This document shows positions 33,796-44,610 of a stretch of 64,000 nucleotides of DNA, in pieces. Where the stretch lies: positions 49,572,836 through 49,636,835 of the forward strand of contig NC_088681.1 in assembly GCF_950023065.1 (NCBI RefSeq). The letters run 5' to 3'. The DNA comes from Planococcus citri (Eukaryota; Arthropoda; Insecta; Hemiptera; Pseudococcidae). The translations under genes were made by a program, and so were the position numbers. The notes beneath the pieces are model-generated. The model was not told where the DNA came from, ran no database searches, and saw only the letters and a list, made by a program, of their open reading frames with translations. Position 1 is the stretch's first letter. Each line of letters begins with the position of its first letter.

Positions 33796-35323
33796 TCATT
33801 TCCTGGTAATTTTACGCATGACATTCGTGCATGTTAACACTCCGTGTAAGTAACGGGCAAAATTCTTCAACAACAGCTTGTACACTTTGAATATGGCGAA
33901 ATTCTTCGTCGATTGAGTTTGACATAACAACAAATAAACGTGTTTCCGCATTTTGACCGAACGGTACCAAGGAGTAGAGTAGATGGCGAAAGATACTTCC
34001 AATATCTGATTTCAAAAAATACAATAAAATCAGTCGGAAAACGTGACATTATAATAGAAATTTAAACGTATTGTCGATCACAATAAATTACCAAAAAATC
34101 CAAAGTCTGTCCACAGAAATATAACGAAAATACCGTCGTACAAGTTGCCAAATATGCTGCCATGTATTTCACCTTTAGAACAAATAATAAATGTTCCTAT
34201 ATAAACAGAGGAAGCAATATCAAAAATATTTTCTAATAATCACATACTCTGGTAGAAGAAAAAAAACGCAAGACCAACTCACAGACAAACAGATGAAAAG
34301 CACAATCACTCCGTAACAAAACGCAGAAAATGTCAAGAACGAGCCAGCCATCTCTACAAATCCTCTCAGGTGATTAATATAAGTCTAAAATACACAATTC
34401 AATGAGTAGATGAGTTATGAAATCAAATAATATGACCAACTTGTAGGCAAGAAAGATCGAAAAAATGCTCACAAATTGACATTCTGAAAGCATTCAACGC
34501 TACGTTCCACAATGCTTTCAAACGCAAGGTTCCAGTTTTTCGAAAGTGTCCCAATTTCTTTAACGTTTGCATTCAAATCAAGAGCTCCAACCTCGATGCT
34601 GTTCCTTAGACTGATTAATTCGTTACAACATATTGAATTCCAATAAACCACGATGGCCAACATTGAAAACCCAGTTACCATACAGAATTCAACAGCGATT
34701 AGTGAAATTCCCAAATTGACCGCACAAAGAAATCCAATACTGCCATATTTATCGACAAAAGGAACAGGCGTTGTGTAATATAAATGATTCTTCAACTTTT
34801 TTTCATCGTAAAATATGATCACGTCCAAAAAGCAAACGAAGAAATACACCAGACAAAATGTAAGAATGAAATAGCCGAACAAATAAAGATTTCGTTTCGC
34901 ATCTTGTATTACTTTTTCTTCGCGTAGATTCAGATTAAACTTTGAAGCAAAAATACTATCAACGTGCTCGATCATGGCTTCGATATTGTCACGATACACA
35001 TACACAATCAATGGAAATCCGAATACTGTCATGTTACTGATACCAAGTATATTTGCAATGTTGAACATCATCAATGGATCTTTTTTTTCATCGCACCAAA
35101 GATAAGCTAAAGTGATGGCGTACGCGATCAAGATTTCACACACGTTTAATCCAAACCAAACAAATTTTACTTGATCGTGTATTTCATTCGTGAAACAGAT
35201 TTCACCACTGAAACAATAAAAAAGGTAGAGCTGATTAGCCAATGTACTTTTATAACCGAACATGTTTTCCGAACCACGAAATTGTTTCCAAAGTTTGTTC
35301 AATTCTCGCGACAAACTGCGCAT
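33796..35323 (-). pseudogene. Odorant receptor (7tm_6 family), paralogue 1, frameshifted in exon 2
   Basis: Four exons on the minus strand: 35323-34473, 34384-34283, 34196-34092 and 34005-33796 (stop TGA). All have GT-AG junctions. Exon 1 gives 283 codons from ATG (MRSLSRELNKLWKQFRGSEN) and holds most membrane segments, such as LIAYAITLAYLW and YFILTFCLVYFFVCFLDVII. The last exon encodes the family-typical C-terminus (AIYSTPWYRSVKMRKHVYLL). Insect odorant receptors are seven-helix ligand-gated channel subunits in antennal neurons. Compared with both paralogues, exon 2 has an extra AT at 34377-34380. After the normal donor this puts a TGA a few codons into exon 2. Exons 1, 3 and 4 are intact, so this is a recent lesion, a polymorphism or an assembly error. 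A weak alternative donor (AAT|GTCAAT) would restore the frame but is unlikely. Confidence 0.85.
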
Positions 35324-36059
35324 TTTTTCATTTGTTGATCGTCCAAAATCGGGTAAATGTACGAAGCCACTTTCTTACGTAAGTATAACATGAGCATTTT
35401 ACATAAACATTGTTTTGTAACTGAATGAACATTATTTTAAAGTAAGGGTTTCGGTAAATTTTTAACTATAGGTAATGGTTGAGATGGTGAAAGCTAAGTA
35501 AATTTAGGTACCAACAAAAAATGGGCGTGGGTCATGACGTGTATATTTCTATTGCAAGTATATTTAAAATATCTACCAAACAGCTTAAAAATATGAAAAA
35601 GTTGTTTTTTCTTCTTTTTAGTTCGATTATTAATGCATTGGATAACTTGGTGTTTGATTTATTTAGTACAAACTTATGAAAAATGTTAATTATACCTAAA
35701 GTAGGTAGTAGGTACCTATACCAAACATACTCGTAAATGGTCTCGCTAAAACTTTTTATTTCGTTTTCGTAAAAAAATTTCAATAAACCGCGCATTACTT
35801 TTAAAGTATGTACATACATAAAAACAAAAAGTCTCTCTAATGTGTTTGTCGAGGACTGCTTTGAGGTCTTCCAATCTTCCATCCTTATTTTCATACAGCA
35901 GAGAGGTCTTTTATATTTCTCACGAAAAATTCAACATTTTGCTACATTTTTTGATAAATAGTTCGGAGCTTCGACCTCACAAACGCTGTTTCATGGCTTT
36001 TCTATCAAGCATCATTCTTAATGTAATCAAAAAGGCGATATTTTCTTTCAAAAATTAAA
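35324..36059. other. Upstream region of odorant receptor 1
   Basis: No recognised gene. An open frame at 35532-35894 (minus, 120 codons) has no family resemblance and AT-driven composition; I do not call it. The receptor promoter should lie here, but I see no clear core element. Confidence 0.45.
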
Positions 36060-36720
36060 CAACTTTTTTCAATTCCAGTGTTCAGAAGCGCAACAAATCG
36101 ACTGGAAACTGTTTCAAACCGTTATCAGCAGCTCTTAGCTGGAGCATACAGCAGATTTTTGAAACTCGAAATCCCCACAAAATTTCATCAAATGGAGTTG
36201 GAAAGTCGTAATTTTCAAAAAATCGCTGGAGGCCCAAACGACTTGAAACCCACCTGCAGTCGACTTCGTAGCGTATTGAAATTATTTTGCAGAAAGAATT
36301 TCGGCTTTCCAACTTCATATTTTGATAAAATTTTGTACGAATTTCGAGATTTAAAAATCTGCTGGAGGCTCCAGAACTGCTCAAAACGGGTTGAAACCGT
36401 TCTCAATCGATTTGGCATGTCGAAAACAGGTATATCCCAAATTTCAGCTTTCTAGCTCAATTTGGTAAAATTTTGATTTTTTCCCACATTTTTGGCCAAA
36501 ATTTGATTTTTGAAAATTCACTAAAAATCGAAAAAGGCACTTTAGCTCTCTAAAATTTTTACAGGTGATGAATTTTTGCCTGCTTTTTCGATCTACCATT
36601 GTACGGTTTAAAAATTTTTGTGCAATTCCTATGCTGGAACGCAAAATCTGAGATTTCGGCTGACCTGTCAATCAAAATGGTCGCCATTTTGTAAATAGGG
36701 CCACCTTTTCTTTGAGGACA
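36060..36720. repeat. Dispersed repeat with internal inverted segments
   Basis: Words such as CAGATTTTTGAAACTCG and GGAGTTGGAAAGTCGTAATTTT recur within the block, partly in reverse (36082-36384), and near 20385-20480 and 48.2 kb. Overlapping frames on both strands are repeat artefacts. Confidence 0.55.
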
Positions 36721-36781
36721 AGGGCTAGAAATGTTCTTTAGGACTTCCCCTTTAAGAAAAAAGATGTTCAGGTGGATCAGC

Positions 36782-36833
36782 GGGGGGGGGGGGGGGGTGC
36801 AATAAATCCTCATGTGCAACCCCCCCCCCCCCC
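36782..36833. repeat. G16 ... C14 paired homopolymer tracts
   Basis: A run of 16 G (36782-36797) is followed 22 bp later by 14 C (36820-36833). They could pair as a hairpin, and the G-run could form a quadruplex. A similar pair occurs at 47930-48083. Confidence 0.9.
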
Positions 36834-36959
36834 AACTATAAGTGTTTCTATTTTTATATTTTCTGTTTTCAAAACTATTAAAATTAGATATTATTCAATA
36901 TTTTGTAAATACCAAATTACCTACCTAGTTTTCAACTCTAAACCACTTTGCGAGGTTGT

Positions 36960-37143
36960 TTGGAATTTTGAGTAATAACGTTTGAGTTCTTTCTTACAAG
37001 ATCTAAATAACGTACCCAACTCTGAGTGTTTTTTTCTTTTGGCTTCAGGGGGTCATAGTCATACAAACTCCAAAAATGCAAAAGTGTCAAAAAATAATCA
37101 TTTTTTTTGAGATGCAACCTTATTACTCCAGATGTGCGAAATA
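36960..37143. repeat. Partial copy of the 14.3-18.2-kb element's right end
   Basis: TTACAAGATCTAAATAACGTACC, GGGGGTCATA, AAACTCCAAAAATGCAAAA and CAACCTTATTACTCCAGATGTGCG follow the same order as 18045-18180. The inner palindrome is missing. This shows the element belongs to a dispersed family. Confidence 0.7.
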
Positions 37144-37906
37144 TTGAGTCATTTGGGAATCTCCGGAAACATTTTTTTCCAGTGATTGGAATTTTTTTTG
37201 TGGAAATCCAATAATGAACTAAATCAAAATGTTTTTGTAGGGCCCTTTTTTCTCGATTTTTTTTTTTTTTTTGAAATTAGCAATAATTACCAAAAAATTG
37301 ACATCACTTCCAAAAAATGTCTCAATTTTCAAAAATGATATCTTTCGATGTTTTGGCTTGATTAACGTGAAACATTTGAGAAGAATAAAATTTTCAAAAC
37401 ACAAATTTACCCGAATATAAAGCGATCTGCAAATTTTTAATCCCACAATATAACCTTAAAAATGGTCTTGGATTTTGATGGAAATGGTAGATCTAGACAT
37501 ACTTACGTGTAGGTCGACATAAAAAATATGTAGAACTGGGCCATGTTTCCCAAAACAGGTTAGGGGAGAGTTGGAGCGTGAAAGATCATGATTTTTTCTA
37601 AAAAGCCCTCTCTTTGAGGACCCATACCCCCCCCTGGCACTGGAGCTCTTCTGGAGCTGAACATTTTTTTGAGCGACTTTCAATTCAAAATGAACGTTTT
37701 TACTGAATTAGATCAAAATCATGCAACTTATTTTTTTTTTTTTTGCGATCCACCATAAAGTACATAGGTACCTACAACTATAAGTATAATCAATCAGGTA
37801 TCTAATTGGCTAGAACCAAATGTTGATGTGGTCTGACAAAATTGAATTCAAAGAGTGTCTTGCGATAACATCATAATCAACAATATTCAATACCAGACCT
37901 GCTGAG

Positions 37907-38911
37907 CAGGGATTGTACTCAAATTTTTCTCAAAAAAAGTAACTTTGTTAACCAAAAAAGCTGGAAAAAGTAACCAAAAAGTAACCAAAAAGTAACCAAA
38001 AAAGTGACCAAAAAAATTTTCAATGCAAAAAATAGAGGTGAGGTGACCGAAAAACTCTGATCCATACAAAACTTTAAACTATTTGTACTACATTTTATTT
38101 TCAGAGGTCTGATGAAGCGATGTGTTGGTGGGGGGAGGGGGGAGAGAGACTGAAATTCTCCCAACTTTTCACGCTAAATTTTCCCAACGTTTACTCTACC
38201 CCCCTCCCCCCAACAAGATTTTTCCAAATAATTGGTCAGATATTGATTACATTATGTTTTTGGAATTTGTCGAGTTCATTTTTCCATTTTAGGAAATGTT
38301 TGAAAATTGTAGTAGTAGAATTCATATCTGCCCGAGCGAAGCGAGGGCGAAAGCTGCGAAAAATTTATGATTCGAAACATAAAACAACCTCACTTTTCAA
38401 GCAAGAAGTTGATTTTCGTGGCTTCAAAACCTTCAAATTTTAAAAGCTTTCAGAAAATTACATATACCTAAGTACCTATTTGTTATGTGTAAAAATATGA
38501 GTAAAAGCCAGAGCGAAGCGAGGGCGAAAGCTGCGAAAATTGATAATATGAGACGTAAAACAACGTCACTCCTGATAATGTAAGTAAAAAGTTGATTTTC
38601 TTGGCTTCAAAATTTTCAATTTTTCAGGAGATTATTACGTATATTCATAGAAGTATGAATAAAAGCCCGAGCGAAGCAAGGGCAAAAGCTTTTGAAAATT
38701 CACAATTCTTGAGAGGTAAAACAGCATCATTTTTGATAAAAAGAGAAAGAGTTCTGGGTAAAATTTTGAAGAAGAAAAAAAAGGAAATTTGTGAAAAAAA
38801 AACTCGGAAAAAGTAACTTTTAGTAACCAAAATTTTTAAAAAGTAACCAAAAGTTACTATTAGTAACTTCAGTAACTTGGTTACTTAAAAAGTAACCGAG
38901 TACAATCCCTG
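37907..38911. mobile_element. 1,005-bp TIR element with GTAACC subterminal repeats and the GCGAAGCGAG module
   Basis: The termini are CAGGGATTGTACTC and its exact reverse complement. GCTGAG lies at 37901-37906 and 38912-38917. AAGTAACC/GGTTACTT words cluster near both ends. The interior has three tandem units with GCGAAGCGAGGGCGAAAGC at about 38335, 38513 and 38667. It is absent from the equivalent position in duplication unit B, so it inserted after the duplication. No transposase is present. CAGGG ends and subterminal repeats resemble hAT elements, but only 6 bp of target duplication is seen. Confidence 0.85.
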
Positions 38912-38992
38912 GCTGAGCCATGGTCATTTCGTCGATATGATCAGACCCAAACTTTTCCCCTCGCTAAAATATTCCAATACAAAGACAAAAAT

Positions 38993-40524
38993 TCATTTTC
39001 TGGTAATTCTGCGCAGCACATTTGCACACGACAACACCCCGTGCAAGTAACGCGAAAAATTCGTCAACAGCAGTTTGTACACTTTGAATATGGCGAAGTT
39101 CTTTGTCGATTGAGTTTGGCACAACAATAAATAAACATGCTTTCGCACCTCGACCGAACGATACCAAGGAGTAGAGTAGACTGCATCGGATACTTCCAGT
39201 ATCTGATTTTAAAAAGAAAACAAAAATAACTTTAATCAATGCAATATTGTCATAAAATTTTCAAAAGTAGATAACTGATCAGTGGTCATCATTACCAAGT
39301 AATCCAACTTCTGTCCAAGGAAATAGAACAAAAATGCGGTCACACAAGCGCACAAATAAGCAGCCATATATTTTACTTTCAGAACGAATACAAGGTGTTC
39401 CTACAAACAAAGAAACACCACATCCATTTTTTTCTAGAATCACATATTAGAAAAACCTCATAAGCAGCTCAGTATTATAAATAACTTACAGATGAGCAAG
39501 TAAAGAGCACAATAACGCCATAACAGAAAGTCGACACTGTCGTAAAAGAACCGGACATTTCGACAAATTTTCTCAAATCATCAATAAGTCTGAAATAATC
39601 GAGGTCGAGGATCAAAAAAAAAATCTCCAGTAGGTATCTAAAGTGGCATGAAAGGCTCAATGAAAATGCTTACAGATTGGCGTTTTGAAACAATCCAACG
39701 CTACGTACTACGACACTTTCGAACGCTGGATTCCAATTTTTTGAAAGTTGTCCACTTTTTTCAACATCTGCATACAGATGACGAACTCCAGCATCGATAT
39801 CGTTGCGTAAATTGATTAGCTCATTGCAACATATCGTATTCCAATACAACACCATGGCCAGCATTGACACCCAAGATACCATACAAAAATCCACAGCGAT
39901 CAGTGAAATGCCCAAATTAACCGTGCAAAAAAATGCAAAACTTCCATATTTATCGATGAAAGGAACAGGTATTGTGTAATAAAAATGATTTTTCAGCTTT
40001 TTTTCATCGTAAAATATTACCACGTCCAAAAAACTGACGATAAAATACACAAAACATAATGTAAAAAAGAAATAACTAAATCGTTTTAAAATTCGTTTCA
40101 CATCGTGCATTACTCTTTTTTCGTAAAAATTTGAACTGAATTTGCGAATGAAAATATTATCAACGTGATCGATCATACCCTCGATATCGTTACGATACAA
40201 ATACCCAATCAAAGGTAATCCGAACGTTGACATGTTATTTATACCCAGAATGTTCGCAATGTTGAACATCATCAAAGGATCTTTCTTTTCATCGTACCAC
40301 AAATATGCCAGAGTGAGCGTATAAGAGATCGCAATTTCGCAAAAAATCAATAAGATCCACACAAACTTCACCTAAGTGTGAATTTTGTCCGTGAACCAGA
40401 GTTTACCACTAAAGCAATAAAAAAGGTAGAGTTGATTAGCAAGTGTACTTTGATAACCGAATATATTTTCCGAACCACGAAATTGTTTCCAAATTTTTTT
40501 CAATTCTTGCCACAAAATTAGCAT
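38993..40524 (-). pseudogene. Odorant receptor (7tm_6 family), paralogue 2, premature TAG in exon 1
   Basis: Exons on the minus strand are 40524-39674, 39589-39490, 39400-39296 and 39202-38993 (851, 100, 105 and 210 nt), encoding 421 residues if the stop is ignored. It starts MLILWQELKKIWKQFRGSEN, continues through membrane segments such as ISYTLTLAYLWYDE and FLDVVIFYDEKKLKNHFYYT, and ends YSTPWYRSVEVRKHVYLLLC. A TAG at 40372-40374 replaces the Gln codon (CAG or CAA) found in both paralogues, after 50 codons. All donors and acceptors (for example GTAAGC, TTTCAG, GTAAGT) and the remaining 370 codons look intact. This implies a recent null allele, stop-codon readthrough, or a base error. It sits head-to-tail with its neighbours. 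Confidence 0.85.
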
Positions 40525-41199
40525 TTTTAAATTGAAGGGGTATGGAAAACAGGGAATGATCTACTCAACGTAACTACAAGAATAGGTAGTACATAATATT
40601 GTCGAGGTGTAGACTGAAAAACACAACAAACAGGAGGCACAATTTTGTACGATCGAATTGTATTGAAAAGGAGAAAGGGATGTTCCAATGCTGAAAAACT
40701 TTTTTTCGTCCTTATTAAAAATTAAAATTTCTTAATTCGGCCATGTTTACCTATACATGTTATCGTACATCATGAACTTATGAAATTATAACTGTTGACT
40801 TACGTAAATAAACTCTTAAGGAAACAGTTCCACTAAACTTTTTTTAAAATCATGAATTAAACATTGAAACATTTTTCATATGAATAATTATTTAGTCTAT
40901 AACCAATTAACCATTAACCACAGTCCCAATGAGCAAGCAGCTCCAGTTCAATTTGAAAATTCATAAATTGGTACCGGCGCGGCGCGGCGGGGTCCCCCTA
41001 TTTCAAAGTTGAGTCTTCTTCTCCTCAGCTATGAACGTTTCTGAATTCATCACGTGGATGCTTGACTGAATAGTGTATATCGAAACATGATTTTTAATAA
41101 AATTAGGACGTTTTTCAAACTGTTGCTTCAATATCTGCAAGGTGTTTTCGTTCTTTCTGTCCATTCTTTTGTCATTTCCCTCCAAAAAATGAATCTCTG

Positions 41200-41630
41200 A
41201 TGAGACACAACCCGCAGTTTGGCTTGGCCCATTGTGTTCGCCGTGACTTCAGGATATCCAGGGGCAGTGCGCTCCTGTTCATACAAGCTTTCAGCAACCA
41301 GTACACTCTGCAGTCAAGGGGTGCTAAGGTTGGTGAAGTAGTTGAGCTCAGAAAAAGATGGAATGGAAACTACTCGTTCATCCTTTATGCCATCACCAAA
41401 GAACAGTACAACGATGAGCCGTCAATCAAAGATTTTGTAGCAATGGTGAAAGCACTTGCTGCCAAATGCGACCAACTTAAGATCAAAAAGATAGCACTCT
41501 TCCAAGACTAGGGTGTGGTCTTGATAAACAAGAGTGCCCAACAGTGAAGCAATCCATCATTGAATGCTTCAAAGACAACTCAGTCACTGTCAGAGTATGC
41601 ACCCTGAAGGAGGACCAGCTTCAATCCTGA
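41200..41630 (+). pseudogene. Macrodomain (TARG1/OARD1-like) pseudogene
   Basis: The first frame (41200-41508) gives GLAHCVRRDFRISRGSALLF, GAKVGEVVELRKRWNGNYSF, AITKEQYNDEPSIKDFVAMV and LKIKKIALF. It then meets a TAG. From 41502 another frame continues PRLGCGLDKQECPTVKQSII to a stop at 41628-41630. The order AHC...SRG, then VGEV, ITK and GCGLD is that of the TARG1/OARD1 macrodomain, which removes ADP-ribose; the family's catalytic Lys (ITK) and Asp (GCGLD) positions are present. The frameshift near 41500 splits it. There are no introns, and it begins exactly where duplicated receptor-flank homology ends, so it may be a processed copy or cargo of an element. Confidence 0.65.
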
Positions 41631-42429
41631 TCTAGACATCAACCCAACATTGACATGAGGAAGCCCTCTAAATAACCCGTCAAGATGCATCACCTTAAGA
41701 CAATGGGAGAAGCCACACCCATGTGACAGGCCACACCCTTGGTGCTGGAACTATTCAGGAGAGAGACCACACCCAACTTGGACCTAAACTAGATCTCAAT
41801 TAAGAAGGAACCCTCAGTGGTGAAGACCGCTCTGAAGAAGCTAGATGTAATTCTAGGGAAATATTAGCAAATTTTATTGTTTGTAATCCGACTTAATACC
41901 GGTTAATAATTTTTTTAAATCAAAAATGTATAAGTATAGTTATATTTTTCAAAACCTATGCATACCTTACTTGAATATATTCATTTTTTCTTAAAATCTT
42001 ACGCTTAAATAAATTTGGTGTGGGTTTTTTATTTATTGTCTTATACTGTAATATTGTACATATTTGCTAAATAGACCAATTTAACTAATTGTACCTATTT
42101 TCCTACATTTTTTCAGCCTAAATTAATTAGTTGTAATTAGTTTATGCTCTCAAGTCCAAGTCTAATGTTAGTGGCTGGTGAGAAGCCCTTAGCAAGTGCA
42201 GTGGCTGCCTCACAAAAATCCTCCATATCAGAAACTCTTGTAATGCAAAAGGGAGACCAACACTTGTTGTCCCTCCCCCCCAAGGCACCAAATTCTCCTC
42301 CTTGAAATCCCCTTTCCCAAGATAGGTTGGGGGACTGAGGCTAGCTGACGGGCACACGTGAATAACGAAGCCTGCTTGGGTGATTGGGCCCTTGGCAACT
42401 GCCTAGGATTTTACCCAAAAAAGCTCAAT
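41631..42429. other. Noncoding DNA after the macrodomain pseudogene
   Basis: It includes repeated CCACACCC words at 41711-41788, then an AT-rich stretch and a less AT-rich segment at 42120-42420. I recognise nothing in it; it may be the remainder of the element or transcript that brought the macrodomain copy. Confidence 0.4.
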
Positions 42430-42629
42430 TATGACCTGTTAGGTGAGAGCTAGAGCGAGAAAAATCATATTTCCCTACTGGAACACATGCAGAGCTGAAA
42501 ATTTTTTTTGAGCGACTAAGCGACTTTAAATTTAAAATGAACGTTTCCGCTAAAATTTATAAAAATCGTCCAACATATTTTTTTTGCAATCCACTGTAAA
42601 TACCTATAACTAAGTACATATCTATATAT

Positions 42630-43140
42630 GTGACGCTCTGAGCGATACCATACCATAAGTCGGAAAACTTTTTTTTAAGATAATCGCGTTTTCATGGAAA
42701 AAGTCAGAAAATATCAAAAATTTTTTTTTGTCGATTCATATACTATGAAGCCTATACTTTGGAATGGGTGTACCCACCGATCTCAAACACGTCGTTTTAG
42801 TGGTGAAAAATCGGTTTTACGAAAGTGCTTTTCATAAAAAAATGTCAAAAAAAATAATATTATGATGTAAAACCATTAAAAGATGAAGAAAATAAAAAAA
42901 AAAAAAAAAAAATTAAAATGTTACAAAAATAACCCAAACTTTCAAAAACGTTTTTCTCAGAATTTTGGTTTTTGAATTTCAAAAAATACGCAACTTTGAA
43001 ATTTTGCAAATTTGTCAGACTTTAATATTTTGAAAATCTGTTTGCACCATTGAAAAGAGGAAGAAAAACACTACCAGAAACCACAATAAAACGAAAAAAA
43101 ATTTTGCCGACATATGGTATGGTATCGCTCAGAGCGTCAC
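42630..43140. mobile_element. 511-bp MITE with 28-bp perfect terminal inverted repeats
   Basis: The left terminus GTGACGCTCTGAGCGATACC and the following CATACCATA are exactly reverse-complemented at the right end (43113-43140); similarity continues through GTCGG. No ORF. An A-rich run lies near 42893-42912. A truncated copy occurs at 26485-26640. Target duplication is unclear because the flank is ATAT-rich. Confidence 0.9.
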
Positions 43141-44397
43141 AATATTAAAAGATCTTTGAAAAAAAACATACTTCCAATCGCCCAGCCTCTCCCAATGAAC
43201 CTTTTTTCATGATTTTTTTCTTAATCGATTCCTTTTGCACTCTAGATATGTCAAATAATATTTTGGAAAAAAAATTTTAAAATTTAAGGTCCAAAAAATC
43301 AAAAAAACCCTATAAAAATAGCGTTTTAACTGAACGCGCTGTTATACGTTGCTTCGTTGTGGGCGGAGCTACTACACCAACTGGTTTCTTTTCAGGGTTG
43401 TATATGTAAGGAACGAGCATGGCTAGAACGCCAGGGTTGCCAGATGCGGGGATGTCTCCCCCCTAGAGAGATTTTTCGCTTCGCGGAAATCATTTGGAGT
43501 TTTTTTTAGGGATTTTGAATTTTTGAATTTTCAGGAGAAATATTTTCATTTATTTTGTTTGAGGGGGTAAAAGGCGAGTAGTCCGAGCTGTGATGGTTTG
43601 TAAATGTGCCATATTTACCGAGGCGCGAGCTGAGGGTTGGGGCTGCGGAGCAGCTCAGTAGTATTTTATTTTTTAAAAACTGGAATGTAGTGTCTGTTAG
43701 AATAGTGAGGAGAGGAGGTTCTGCACTTGAGATCATTTTTGGGTTGGAATTTTTTCAACAGCACAATTGGAAATGTTTAGTGGAACATTGTTCGTAAAAA
43801 AGTCAAAAGTAAAGATAGGGGAAGTGTTCAATACAGTATAGCCAGAATTTTCTCAATGGGGGGGGGGACAGATTTTTAGGCATGAAAAATTGAAATTAGA
43901 GGTAATTTTATAAAAACCCTTCGCAATGTATAAAAATTTGATGGAAATGAAGGTGCAAATACTGCTCAAGTGAAGTGACGGTGGAAATTTTTTGAAAGAA
44001 ATGGGTCCAAAAAACGAAAAAACAGTTCATTATCGCATGCAATATTTTTAATTTTCACTAACGGGGTGAGGGGTGGGGGTAATGGCTCAAGTCACGTCCC
44101 TCCCTTAGCTACGCCACCACTGGTAGGGTTTTTATATTTGGGATATAGACGTAAGTTTTTTGAGGGGAAAATGTCGTTAATTCATTTTAGAAATTGATAC
44201 CTAGAAATATTGTTCAAACTTGAATTTTTTTCTTGAAAACTTTGATTTTTTAAACATAGTAAGAGCAGGGGCATGAGTTGAGTTGTCAAAAAAGCGAGCC
44301 CCGAAGGAGCGAGAGGCCTGAGCGGAGCGAGGGCCAGGGCGAGCAGCACGAGCGAAGCGAGTGCGCTAGCAGGGGGTCGAGGTCGCGGAGCGACCTA
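43141..44397. other. Inserted noncoding DNA ending in a GAGCGAAGCGAG block
   Basis: This is absent from duplication unit A. The end (44290-44397) is G/C-rich with AGCGAGCCCCGAAGGAGCGAG, CTGAGCGGAGCGAGGGC and ACGAGCGAAGCGAGTGCG, variants of the module seen at 32.1 and 38.3 kb. No termini recognised. Confidence 0.5.
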
Positions 44398-44610
44398 GTA
44401 ATCAATTATCTATGCAATTGGGTAGATCCAAATGTTGACGTGGTCTGACAAAATTGAACTGGAAGAGTGTCTTAATAACATCTAATCAACAATATTCAAT
44501 CGGATCTAATCAAATCAAATCAGACCTGTTCAAACATGGTAATTTTATTGATTTGATCAGACACAACCGTTTCCCCTCGCAAAAAAATATTCCGATACAA
44601 AGACAAAAAG

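Larger units (their letters stand above)
37540..41195. repeat. Segmental duplication unit A (contains odorant receptor 2)
   Basis: This aligns block by block with 42430-46801: the GAACATTTTTTTGAGCGACTTT region, the CCAAATGTTGATGTGG region, the whole receptor gene, and the upstream flank up to CCAAAAAATGAATCT. The homology breaks at 37907-38911, where unit A carries its own transposon. Gene order and strand are the same, so it is a direct tandem duplication. Confidence 0.85.

Noticed and set aside
35532..35894. 120-codon minus-strand frame upstream of receptor 1 as an extra receptor exon
   Set aside because: No similarity to the receptor paralogues, whose first exon already carries the conserved N-terminus; AT-driven composition.
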